Shown: one piece after another, positions 1 to 10,414 of the stretch | Layout of the letters: every line of letters begins with the position of its first letter | Position numbering within the stretch: the first letter of the stretch is position 1 | Origin: Hydractinia symbiolongicarpus | Taxonomy: Eukaryota; Cnidaria; Hydrozoa; Anthoathecata; Hydractiniidae | Length of the DNA stretch: 64,000 nucleotides | Assembly (NCBI RefSeq): GCF_029227915.1 | Contig: NC_079883.1 | Location: 16,866,001-16,930,000 of the forward strand | Direction: 5' to 3' | Notes under the pieces: generated by a model | Seen by the model: the letters and a program-made list of their open reading frames with translations, nothing else | Told to the model about the DNA's origin: nothing | Databases searched by the model: none | Translations under genes and position numbers: made by a program

Positions 1-378
1 TGATAAGTAAAACTATTTTTTGTCGGAGCAACAGAGAACACATCCGTCTGCTACCATCGCGACATAATAATAATTAACAACAAATCGGCTCTTGTTTCGA
101 AACAACGTATATATGTGTGTGTATGCTTAGTGTGGTAAAAAATCTTTAGAGGAAGGGTTTGATATCAATAGAGAAAATAATTTATTAGAATCCTAAAATA
201 AAATCTATAAAATCTATTGAATACAAAGCAATTTCACCAGTGCCAAAGATATTGGATAGGAATTTGATCAGACGAATCAAAGAGAATAAAGAACCAAAAA
301 TTAAGGTTAATTGGCAAACGAAATTGTAAACGATAATATTAGACCATTAATATTACATAGAAAATAAAAATAAAAAAA

Positions 379-2141
379 TTAGCCTACACATCTGTCAAGT
401 GCTTCAACTAAAAAATAATTTTTTGCTAAATTACAGAACATTCCATATTTATCACTTGAATGGCAATCAGTGGGTAAGTCATTGAAAATCGATGATGCAG
501 TATATTTAAAGGTCGTATGCAGATTTGTGAAGCATTTAATAGTGTTTCTTGCATGTTCTCTCCTTGTTCTTGTTTGAGTGTTTTTTTCCATTGGTAGGAA
601 TCTCGGCCATTGCGGTGTGTTAACCCATTTCCATGCCAGCTTTGCGGTAGATAATTCTGATCGTTCTGGAGGAGGTAGCCACTCGAGATTTAACACGTCA
701 ATGGTGTTTAAATATCTACCTTGGACATAACCAGCACACGCGTTGATTAATTTCTGCATTTGTCTTTTCAAGTATTCTGGAGCACTGTGAAAAACTGCGT
801 TGCCATAGTTGATTCTGCTTAGTACTAATGCTTCGGCAAGTTGTTTCCGAATATGATATGGTGGAAGTATTTTTATTCTAGACAGCACTCAAAGGGTTAA
901 GTACGAGTAGGGTCGTACATGGTTAATGTGTTAATTCCAAGTGAGACCTTCGCTGAAAATAATATCGAGTTCAATAGTTTTGCCATAACACTTACTTTGT
1001 ATAGGCTTGGATCATTCAGGTTCCTTGTTCTCAGCATTTGTCTGGTGCCAAATAACAGTTTTTGTCTTGAAGATGAGGTTATTTTCATTCGACCATTCAG
1101 CAACTTTGTTGATTTCGTTGTTTATCTTTGTACATTTTGTACTATTTTGTTTGGCTTGAAGGAGACGTGTTTGTATCGTCTGCATATTGTATGCAAGTTC
1201 CTCTTGGGTTTTCATTTAAATCGTGTACATATATAATAAACAAGATTGGACGATGCCCAGGATGCTTCCCTGCGGCACTCCGTTGGAGACAAGAAGGTGA
1301 TTTGATACATTAGAATTGATCTGTACGTATTGGGTTCGGTTTGACAAATAACTGCATAAGAGAAGCTTTGCGTTCTTTGAGAAGCCTATTTTGTGCATTT
1401 TTGTGATTAGAGTCTCGTAATCAACAGTATCAAAAGCTTTGGGGTAGTCTGTCATGATAGAGAGCATGACTTCGCCATGATCCATTGCTTTCAGATTGTC
1501 TTCTTTTTTATGCAGGTGGATACGGTGCAATATCCCTTTCTAAACCCAGATTGTTGATCAGACAAAACTTGTCGGGTCTCGAGAAACAACATTATTTGCA
1601 GTATGATGAGTCGCTCATACACTTTTGATAGAATTGGCAAGATTGAGGTCGGCCTGAACTCGCTAGGCTCTATTGGATTTTTCACTTTTGGTATAGGGCT
1701 GGTTCTGGAGGCTTTCCATTGATTGGGGAAGTGGTTCGACTAGATGCATTGGTTGATATGTGGCAGATAGGACTGGTAATGTAGTCTATACCGATCTTTA
1801 TATATTTACGGTGGATGTTGTTGTGACCGCTGGACAGTCGTGGTAGACTGAATTGATGGCCTTACGAATGCCGTCAAGGGAAACTTGATCAAATTTAAAC
1901 ATTGCGTCCGTATCTTGTAGAGAATTTATTTTCTCTTTGACAAGAGGGTTTACGGACAGGTCCACATTAGTTTCAACATCAGCAAAAAGTAAAAAATGAC
2001 CAGTTTTGTTTGATTCGCGTAGTATAGGATAGGAGAAGATCTTCGTTGTTTAGCTGACGTTCTGTGTGTAAAAGTTACTTCTTTGACGAAATCCAAAGCG
2101 TGTCCAACTAAATCTTTTTCTGCGTTCAGAAGATATGCCAT
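379..2141 (-). pseudogene. Non-LTR retrotransposon (LINE) reverse transcriptase relic
   Basis: A broken LINE ORF2 read on the minus strand. In order: RT block with SEFRPTSILPILSKVYERLI (1491-1685), TDYPKAFDTVDYETLI and SNGVPQGSILG (1216-1530), then QYADDTN, the YADD catalytic box, reached after a frameshift near 1190. A post-RT C-terminal domain follows (379-888: LAEALVLSRINYGN...). The piece 1950-2141 is probably the N-terminal linker. At least three frame changes and no recognisable endonuclease, so it is 5'-truncated and dead. The RT layout suggests the jockey/CR1/L2 side of LINEs; clade not determined. Confidence 0.85.
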
Positions 2142-2489
2142 TAGAAATAAAATGGAGAGAAATTGAATTGTGATGTGTTTAAACTTTTGAGCATATTTAA
2201 CATTTTGTTGGTTTCTCTTGAAGATTTTAACTTGCAGCTAAAAAGCGACCGTTGGGTAAGGAAGCCATTTTAGTTTCACATCACATTTACATAACCACAT
2301 AACATCACATAATTGGGTAAGCTATTACAGATTTCAGCATAATAGATTTTCAAGTTGTATTTTAAAGTTATAAGCACTATGGTATATTAAAGCTATATCT
2401 CGTGGTTTACATGTGCTATGAGGATGGAAACTGCTACTTTTCGCACAGAATGGGATTCAAACTCACGCACTCAAAACTTCATAGTTTAA

Positions 2490-2549
2490 GGGGCTGTTTA
2501 TATGAGAGGCGGGACGGGACGATTGCCGGGACGGGACGTTTGCCGGGAT
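2490..2549 (+). repeat. Harbinger left TIR (60 bp)
   Basis: Identical to the reverse complement of 5632-5691. It contains repeated GGGACGGGACG units, strongly G/C-rich against the local AT-rich intron. Preceded by TAA. Confidence 0.96.
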
Positions 2550-2634
2550 GATTTTATCCCGCCTTTATATGGAACAAAGTGCGCCGGGACGATTTCACAA
2601 CACAAGCGCCAAATTTAAATTTTTCTAAAGTATA

Positions 2635-3949
2635 ATGGCGCGTCAAAACGAAAACAAAACAAAATTGCAAGCGAATAAACAGATTTTTTTAACATCATCA
2701 ACATTGTTGTTGCAGCTCAATACATTGTTAATGATTTTAGCACTTCAATACACTCACTATAGAACTCTTTTAAGTGCATCACTTTTGAGTGGAAGCAAAA
2801 GAAACTGTTGGATAAAAAAACAGAAAGCATTGAAAGAGCAAAGGAAAAATCGAATTCCTCGTTCAACATGGTTCAAACAAGGACGAGTGGAACAGTGGTG
2901 GTTGAACATGTTTTTTGATGTTCTTCCCGAGGAGGATTGGAAAAAGAACTTCAGAATGACAAAGGCTATGTTTACTGATTTAGTAGATCAAACACGCATA
3001 TGGATTACTCCTGACAACACATCTCCAAATTATCGAGCCTTGTCTGCAGAAAAAAAGTTGCAGTAACGTTGTACTACTTGAAAGACACAGGATCTTTGTC
3101 AATGACAGCAAACACTTTTGGCCTGCACATATCTACGGTGTCAAAAGTCATAAGAGATGTTTGTAACTGCATAACTTACAAGCTTGGACCAAAATACATA
3201 GCCCTGCCAAAAACGAAAGAAGAGATGCTTGAAAAAGTAGGAGAATTTGAGGCCAAATTTGGAATGACGCAAGCTTTTGGCTGCATAGATGGCACCCACG
3301 TACAAATTTTACGACCTAGTGAACATTCACAAGATTATTTTTCTTACAAAATGTATTTTTCTCTTAACGTTCAGGCAGTATGCGATTTCCGTGGCTATTT
3401 CATGGATGTTGATTGTAGGTGGCCAGGCAGTGTACATGACGCGAAGGTGTTCGCCAACTCAAATATTGCTGCTAAACTTAAAGATGAGGAAATACCCATT
3501 ACTTATGAGGACATCCCTGCCAGGCAGAGCCAAAGTTCCAAACTATTTGATTGGTGACCCTGCATACCCCTTGACACCGTACTGTATGAAAGAGTACCAT
3601 AGTTGTTCAACAAATGCTCAAGTGTTATTTAACAACATGCTCCGGTCAGCAAGAAACCCAGTCTAGTGTGCTTTTGGACGCTTAAAATCCAGATGGGTTT
3701 TTTTTAGCAAAGAAAGTTGATTTAAAAATAGATTTTGTTCCTGTGGCAATCTATGCATGTTTTGTGCTGCACAATATATGTGAACTTAACAAATGTGTTA
3801 TTGACCCTGATTTGGTGAAAATTGAAATAGAAAAGCATAAAGCAGAGACACAACAATTAGATTACTCTGTGTATTTAGGAAATCTTGCAGAGGGTGATGT
3901 TGTACGGGAAGTAATAACAAATTTTATACAGGACAGTCTTCCATACTAA
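2635..3949 (+). pseudogene. Harbinger (HARBI1-like) DDE transposase, broken
   Basis: DDE_Tnp_4-type nuclease that would cut and rejoin the TIRs. Seen: PRSTWFKQGRVEQWW near the N-terminus, a helix-turn-helix-like block SMTANTFGLHISTVSKVIRD, first catalytic Asp in CIDGTHVQI, second in WPGSVHDAKVF, then GDPAYPLTPY and CAFGRLKSRW, and C-terminal FVLHNICE. Damage: frameshift in the A-run about 3050-3056, another near 3517, a TAG at 3664-3666, and a frameshift in the T-run about 3696-3703. The TAG stands where the family has the catalytic Glu immediately before CAFGRLK, one base from GAG. The product cannot be functional. Confidence 0.92.
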
Positions 3950-4335
3950 CAATTATACATATATACAATATATACAAAAAATGTAAAGATTTATAAAGTA
4001 TTGCATGTTCTGTAAAAGGAAATGATAAAGGCTAAATTCAAACATTCGCACATAAATTCAATAAAAAGTTTCTTCTGATACTGCTAAAGATTTGAAAGCC
4101 TATTATGCTCAATGTAACTCACAGTAAAAATATTTTTGTTTGTTGTTAATTTTTGTTAAAAATCTACGGATTAGAACGTTTTGGGCATATAGTTTGTTGG
4201 GCAACTATCATAACATAAATGTTTAGGCAATCAACATAATATAATTTTTAGGTTTGTCTGTGAACATAAACTTGCATCAATGTAATTGTTCCTGAAACAC
4301 TCTCTGAACTATATACACATGTTTTTTTTTTCGTA

Positions 4336-5409
4336 TCATTCCCTCATTAATGATTGATAATAACCACCGCCACTGGGATCGTTGGGACTTATGTTGTTGT
4401 TTTGGGTTACGATGCTTGAGACGACATTACAATTTGGATTTATATGCTGAAAATGGTGACGTCTACCATAGCTTTCATAATTTTGTGAGCTTGGACCTGC
4501 TTGCTGGCTGAATGATTGTGCCATCAGCTGCATGGAATGTGACATAGTTTCGCTAATTTGCAACATAGCCTGGCTTATATTATTAAGTGCAGCTGTAAAG
4601 GACTCATTAGAATTTTTAATCATCTCTTGAAGCTCTTTACGATCAGATCTTTCTTCTTTTGCTTCTCTCAACAGTAAGGTATCACGCTGAGCAGATGACA
4701 ACTTTCTCTCAAGTTGTTTTCTTTTATTATCAATAAGTTTGGCACTGCTGATGTAGTTTTTGGTGTGGAAGTAAAAATGCATGAATTTTTCGAGACTGAC
4801 TGATCACTTGATGACAAGCTCAAATTATCGTCATCTGCTGGATCTTCATATTCACCACTGTCAACACTATTAATATTTGCAGTTGGATCATCATGGTCAG
4901 ATAACATTTCATTACTTGATTTTGTTTGATTTACATCAGCACTATCAATGCCATTGGGTAGGGGCTCTGTGTTTGCACTTCCACTCCAAAGGAGCTTCAA
5001 ACTGTCATAGTGTTCATACATTAATCTGCCACAGCCACTACGCGTGCCACTAATTACTGCTTTAGAAAATCCCTGCCGTAAATCTTTTATTTTTTAACAC
5101 TCTTTGGTAGCCTCTTGCTATCATTTTTTTCATTTCCCTAACATTTTCTTGGGAGAGCTCAGTGGAGGTATCCTCCACTGGCCCAAACACTTCTTCTTCA
5201 TTTTGATATAATTTTGCCAACTCAGTACGAATGACTTTGTATTGCATTGGTTTGTCTGCATCAAAATCAATGTTCTCAAACTCACACTTTGCTTTATAAT
5301 CTAATAGACAGTTAATGAGGTTAAAAACCATTTCATCATTGAATCTAAAACACTTTTTCTTGGTTGGAACATCTGTTGGCTTCTTAACAAGTGCACGTTT
5401 AGCAGCCAT
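4336..5409 (-). pseudogene. Harbinger Myb/SANT-like accessory protein, broken
   Basis: The second standard Harbinger gene: a Myb-like DNA-binding partner needed for nuclear import and TIR recognition in studied elements. The N-terminal part (5062-5409) carries the tri-helical domain (RFNDEMVFNLINCLLDYK) up to RGYQRVLKNK. The frame then shifts in an A-run near 5095 and continues as a GTRSGCGRL...HYDSLKLLW block (to 4668), followed by an acidic Ser-rich linker. A second frame change leads to a coiled-coil, Gln/Met/Ser-rich tail (4336-4782: KLSSAQRDTLLLREAKEERS). Two frameshifts make it a pseudogene. Confidence 0.85.
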
Positions 5410-5631
5410 GTTTGTTTTTTTCTTTCTATTGAAATATGCTGATAGTGCAAATATTACCTCGTTTGTCCCGGGACGGTGTGTTTATATGGAAAAAAACGTC
5501 CCGCCTAAGCCGGGATCCCGCTTAGCTCAAGCGGGATCCCGCTCAGCCGGGACGGGACGAAATTGTCCCGGGACAAAAATTTTCCATATAAACGCAAAGT
5601 GATTTTAAGTATAATTATTAATGAGAGCGGG

Positions 5632-5691
5632 ATCCCGGCAAACGTCCCGTCCCGGCAATCGTCCCGTCCCGCCTCTCATATAAACAGCCCC
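5632..5691 (-). repeat. Harbinger right TIR (60 bp)
   Basis: Perfect inverted copy of 2490-2549, followed by the TAA duplicate at 5692-5694. Confidence 0.96.
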
Positions 5692-5699
5692 TAAGTTAC

Positions 5700-5865
5700 A
5701 TCTTTTTAAGGGATTAGAACGTTCAGCCTTTTGTTCACAAAATTTTGTTACTCTATTTTTTAAAACAGCACTGATCACGCCAAGTTTTTTGAAAATACAT
5801 CAACAAAATCACCTCATAACATTACCTTAATCTTCTGTGTCAACAAAATCACCTCATAACATTAC
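5700..5865. other. Intron sequence between Harbinger and exon
   Basis: AT-rich intron flank. Apart from the tandem duplication beginning at 5801 I see no feature. Confidence 0.6.
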
Positions 5866-5880
5866 CTTAATCTTCTGTGT
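5801..5880. repeat. 40-bp perfect tandem duplication spanning a 5' splice site
   Basis: Bases 5801-5840 and 5841-5880 are identical. Each unit holds, on the minus strand, the last 15 bases of the 5866-6035 exon, the GTAATG donor and 19 bases of intron. A second identical donor therefore lies 40 bp into the intron. Using it would add 40 nt and put an in-frame TGA four codons past the normal junction. Confidence 0.97.
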
Positions 5881-6035
5881 AGCTGCATTTAACTCCATTG
5901 CTACACTTCGACAAACAACAGCCATGACAAGACTTTGGCCAATTAAAACAGACTGTGATAAGATATCACGAACAGATTGCCACCAAGAAGATACCATACC
6001 AACAGAACGAGTTACAGATTCTTTTTCCGCACCAC
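5866..6035 (-). CDS. RAB3GAP2: RAB3GAP2 exon, last one in the window
   Basis: 170 nt encoding [20 protein letters not shown] to NAATQKIK, matching the SVSPWWQQMR segment. Acceptor TATATTAG, donor GTAATG at 5864-5865. This donor and the last 15 exon bases are copied 40 bp downstream by a tandem duplication (see 5801-5880). Confidence 0.9.
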
Positions 6036-9000
6036 CTAATATACCATAAAGAATAAAAATAAAAAAGGGAATAACTCTGTGAAGATTTAGGAAGTTGATG
6101 GAAAATATTATTGACCTTTCATGGAACAAATGGATGCTACCAAAGAATGCAAAAGGTAGAGAGTTGTAAGGTCCAAAATGTCGCAACATTCTTCAGATTG
6201 TGTATATGTGGCAAGCAACATCTAGTAGCAAGAGGAAGGTAATAATTTAAGTACCTAAAGATATTTGCTTGAAAACCAAAGTCTTACAGAAAATAACAGA
6301 CAATGTGTTCTATACCATGATTTGCATAGGTGGTATTTCTGATGATTCCAAAATAAAAGTTAATTTGCTCACAGGTATATTTCCTGCCAAGGCTTCCTAC
6401 CAATTTAAAAAGACAAGGAATTAAAAGGGTATTGCATCTTCAGGATATTATGGTAGAAGTTGAAAAAAAATTTAAAGAAAACTTACCTTAAATAAGAAAG
6501 AACCTGAAAAAAGTAATATTAGAAATATCAAGATAATAAGGAATATCAGGATAATAAGTTTATGAAACATGGAACAGCAAAATCTATTTACAGGTTTTCA
6601 TTAAAGGTTTTCATTACAGTTTATTTTGCAGTTAGTTAAAATTATGTAAAAACATTCTATCTTACCCAGTTGGGCTACTGCAGCTTGCGATAAAGACTGT
6701 TGAATTATAACAAAGCCTCTCATTAGAGACGATGCTGATGCCAATGATGAATTATTTTTATTGCCAGACACCACAATTTCAAAACAACTTAAAAATGTTG
6801 CTACGTTTATATCTAAATCTTGTGTGTCACATGGTTTTTTACCTAATTCTTTTTTTAAACACGTCGCTATATATTTTTTTATGGAACTGAATAAATCCTG
6901 TGCTTCGGTTACGGTCACATGCAGTAAGTTTGCCACAGCAATGTCCTGACCTTCTTCCATAATAAATTTAGAATCAGATCCTTCATATTGTCTCTCAAAG
7001 TCTTGCAGTGATATAAACGTCTCTATTAACACATGTTGGGAGCAACAGTAATGTAATAATTCCTGTCGTCCAGCTTCATATTCAATGTCTTGCTCGTCAT
7101 AATGAGGCACTGAATCGAAATTAAAAAAAAATACCGGAAGTGCAGCCTCGCATTAACATCATAGGGAATTACTTAGCACTTCAGTAAAAACATCAATATT
7201 GCTATGAAAATTGTTACCTTTTTTACTTATATTTTCCACAATTTTCATTAAACAAATCTTTAGGCATTCAGCAGTAGGTTTTGGTGAGGCTAATATGTTT
7301 TGCACAGCCTGTACGACAGATAAAAACACCAACAAGTAAATTGTATATCATTTCCCCTTAAGAATTTAAGAACATGCCATTTCAAGTTTCAGCACCTTGC
7401 ATACCTGTTTTTGTGTGCGTGGGATTTGTATTTCCAACAGGATAGTGATTAAAGACTTGCCCCATTCTTTACTGTCATCTGTTTAAAAAAAAATGAATAT
7501 TGCAAAAATAAATATAAACTAAGACACATAAAATGCCAACACATTTAAAATATACAACTCACCATTCCCCACATCTTGTTTAATTATGTTTGATAGCTTT
7601 TTCAGTAGATGCGCATCCTTTGCAAGCACACTATGAGTGGCACTAAAAATAATTAAACTTAATTTAAACATCTTTTTTGTAACATACCGAGAGACAAAAC
7701 AGCAAATAAAAAACAACAACATGCACACCATCGGCGTGTCTAACACATATTGTCTCGCTTAGTAAACATTTACAAGAAAATGATCAGATTAAACTACTAG
7801 GCAACCCAATTCAAGAAAATTTTAATGTATAGTGGTGAAATCCTATACACCCGCCACCCTACTTATATTTGACTAATTCATATAGAAAGGTTTGCAGAGA
7901 GATTGCCAGGACATAGGCAATAACCACGGCAGGGGTAGGCAAGGTATAGGGGGCACAGGCAAGGGGATAACAAGCACTGAAAGAGGCATGGAAAGGGTAG
8001 ACAAAGGCACGGTCAATGCTGGCAAGGCAAGGGAAACGGCAGAACAGTGGCACCTTAGTAGATTTCTTTCCTCGAAACATATAAAAACCAAGTTTAGAGC
8101 TGCAAAAATCTTCAAAACCAATTGAGTATATAGCTAGCTAGTGATTTCTTTCTTTTAAAGAATGCCTTAAAAAATATTTTAATCAATCAAGGTATCTAAT
8201 TCCTTGAGGTTTTCTTGCTATGATAGTGTCCAAACAACAACCATGCAAAATAGTTAGCATCAATGCAAGTGTCGTTTAAGGCGTTATGTATCTGAGGAAA
8301 GATACATGATATTAGTAAAAATGACTTATAAATCATGTGGCAAAGACTGTAGGCTGACTTGGTTTTACTGGAAACGGCACGCATTAAGTTGTATCGGCTG
8401 ACCAGATTTTCACAGAACATTTGGGAGAAATGAACATAACAAAGTTGGGCAGTATGTTTTAAAAAAATGCTGATATTTCAAAATTTCACATACTAGGGAG
8501 ATGTACAAATTCGTTACGCTTATACATTTATGAAAAAGGAGGAAAATACCCCCCTTCGAGGAAGGCTCTCTCTCTTTGCAATCAATATGGAAAGTGTTGT
8601 AAAGAGGACAGCAACTGACAGTGCATGCAAGCAGGGTAAGGCATGCAGGCAGGGCAAAGCATAACAATAACAAAATGGTTAGTAACACAAGAATAGTTTC
8701 CGGCATTGGTGTATATGATAGAACCCGAAAATGAATGTGATTTATTTATGCTATCCAAGCTACTTTTATGCTAGATAAGTTGTTAGTTATAGCTAGATAG
8801 CTTTAGATGTAAGTGAGGCAAAGAAGGGGTTCATTATCTGTAAAAAATAGTAATATACCAGCTATATACATGCCCCTTTTTCGTTTTCTTGAAAATACCC
8901 TCTGTCAGGGGCATAAGAAGAGGCAAGAAGAAGAAAAGCATATAGCTAGCATAAACGCAAGTTCCGTTTAAGTCGTTATGTATGAGAAAAAGCCACGTGA

Positions 9001-10383
9001 TATTAGTTTCAATATAGAAAGTGTTGTGAAAAGGTTGTCAAGGCAAATCCATTAAGGACGGCAACCAACAAGGTGTGCAAGCAGGGTAAAGCATAACAAC
9101 AACAAAATAATAAACAAAACAAGAATGGTATCTGGCATTGGTGTATATGCAGTTCTGAATAAGTTACAGAAATAGAAATTTATCAGAAAATTATTTCCCA
9201 ATGTATATTAGAAATTATGAGATATTCCCGATCAGAATGTGTTTTCGTTTTTCTGACAGTTCTTGTGATTGAATGCGAAAGATTTTTGTGAACGTGTTCT
9301 GTTGAGGATAACAGGAAAACTGCTCGTCAGAATTTAAAAAATTAAAAATATAGATGTTGATGTAGAAAGTTTCCCAATATAGAAATAATTTCCGTTTCTG
9401 TCACTTGATTGGAACTGGTCTATGCTTAAAGACAATATAGCAATGTCTACTACCCCGGACCCTTTGTGACGTGCCTGGAATATCGCTATGATTTTCCACA
9501 AATAATATGGCTCTCCACTCACCCTCTGTGTCATTTAATGTTGACTCTTAAAGTAGTTACCTAGCTATAAGCTAAGTTCTATTATTATTCCAGCTAATTC
9601 GACAGTTTTATACTAGCTAGCTTTAGGTGTGAGTGACGCGAAGAAGTGGTTTCTTAGAAATAAAAAAGTAGTGATATACTAGCTTTCTTTATTTTCTTAA
9701 TAAATGCCCTTCCGTCCATTGCGACCAGGGTGATACGGATAGCATCAATAGAAAGAAACGACATTAAACAAATTTTCACGGAACATTTTGAAGAAATGAC
9801 CATATAAAAAGAGATGCCATAACAATGATAAAGCTACTGCCAAGCTCACAAATCCTGGCGTATAGGTGGTTGGTTGCTTGTTTTTGCAGAGTGAAGCAAA
9901 GCGCATTTGGCATTTAAGCGCATATTATTTTATTTTTATTTTACTATACAGCGAAAAAAAATCAAATAGGAAAAAGTTGTGAAGAATGTATCGCTTTTTT
10001 CATTCAATAACTCAAAACCCTTAATCTCTGCAACCTCTTTTTTTCTCACTTCCTTTGCAATCTAAAAACAAGGCTGCTATTTTTAGGTAAACTGACACAT
10101 TCGAAAATATCATTTGAATAAAACTGTAAAAGTGAAAACAAACTAAAAACGTTTTTGCGTTGTTGCTGAGTTGTGTTAAGTTGTTAGGTAATAACAGCCC
10201 ATGCAATACGTAACAAAGAACTTTTTCTATAAACTATTATAATATGCCTTTATCTGTTTTCTAGGTTATATGTACAATACGTTGGCTGTCACGCTAGGAT
10301 AGAAATAGTCTTCGAAAAGTATTAAAAGATCTTTAAATTTGTTACTGTGAAAGTTTAGAACGTCCTTCTCTGTATGTTGATTT

Positions 10384-10414
<31 letters not shown>

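Larger units (their letters stand above)
2490..5691. mobile_element. PIF/Harbinger DNA transposon, full length, 3202 bp
   Basis: Two perfect 60-bp terminal inverted repeats (2490-2549 and 5632-5691) begin GGGGCTGTTTATATGAGAGG. The 3-bp duplicates TAA at 2487-2489 and 5692-5694 are the expected PIF/Harbinger target duplication. Inside are the two standard genes of the superfamily, transposase (plus) and Myb-like protein (minus), converging. It lies in an intron of RAB3GAP2. Subterminal G/C-rich palindromes occupy 5470-5580. Confidence 0.95.

Noticed and set aside
7519-7746. Extension of the 7563-7642 exon into a longer minus-strand ORF, and a possible extra exon ending at GTATGT near 7689
   Set aside because: The phase and homology to RAB3GAP2 are complete without it; the region beyond 7735 is a dispersed repeat.
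7859-8125. Overlapping frames of 73-82 codons on both strands
   Set aside because: Arise from a low-complexity GGCA/GGTA-rich stretch next to dispersed repeats; no domain.
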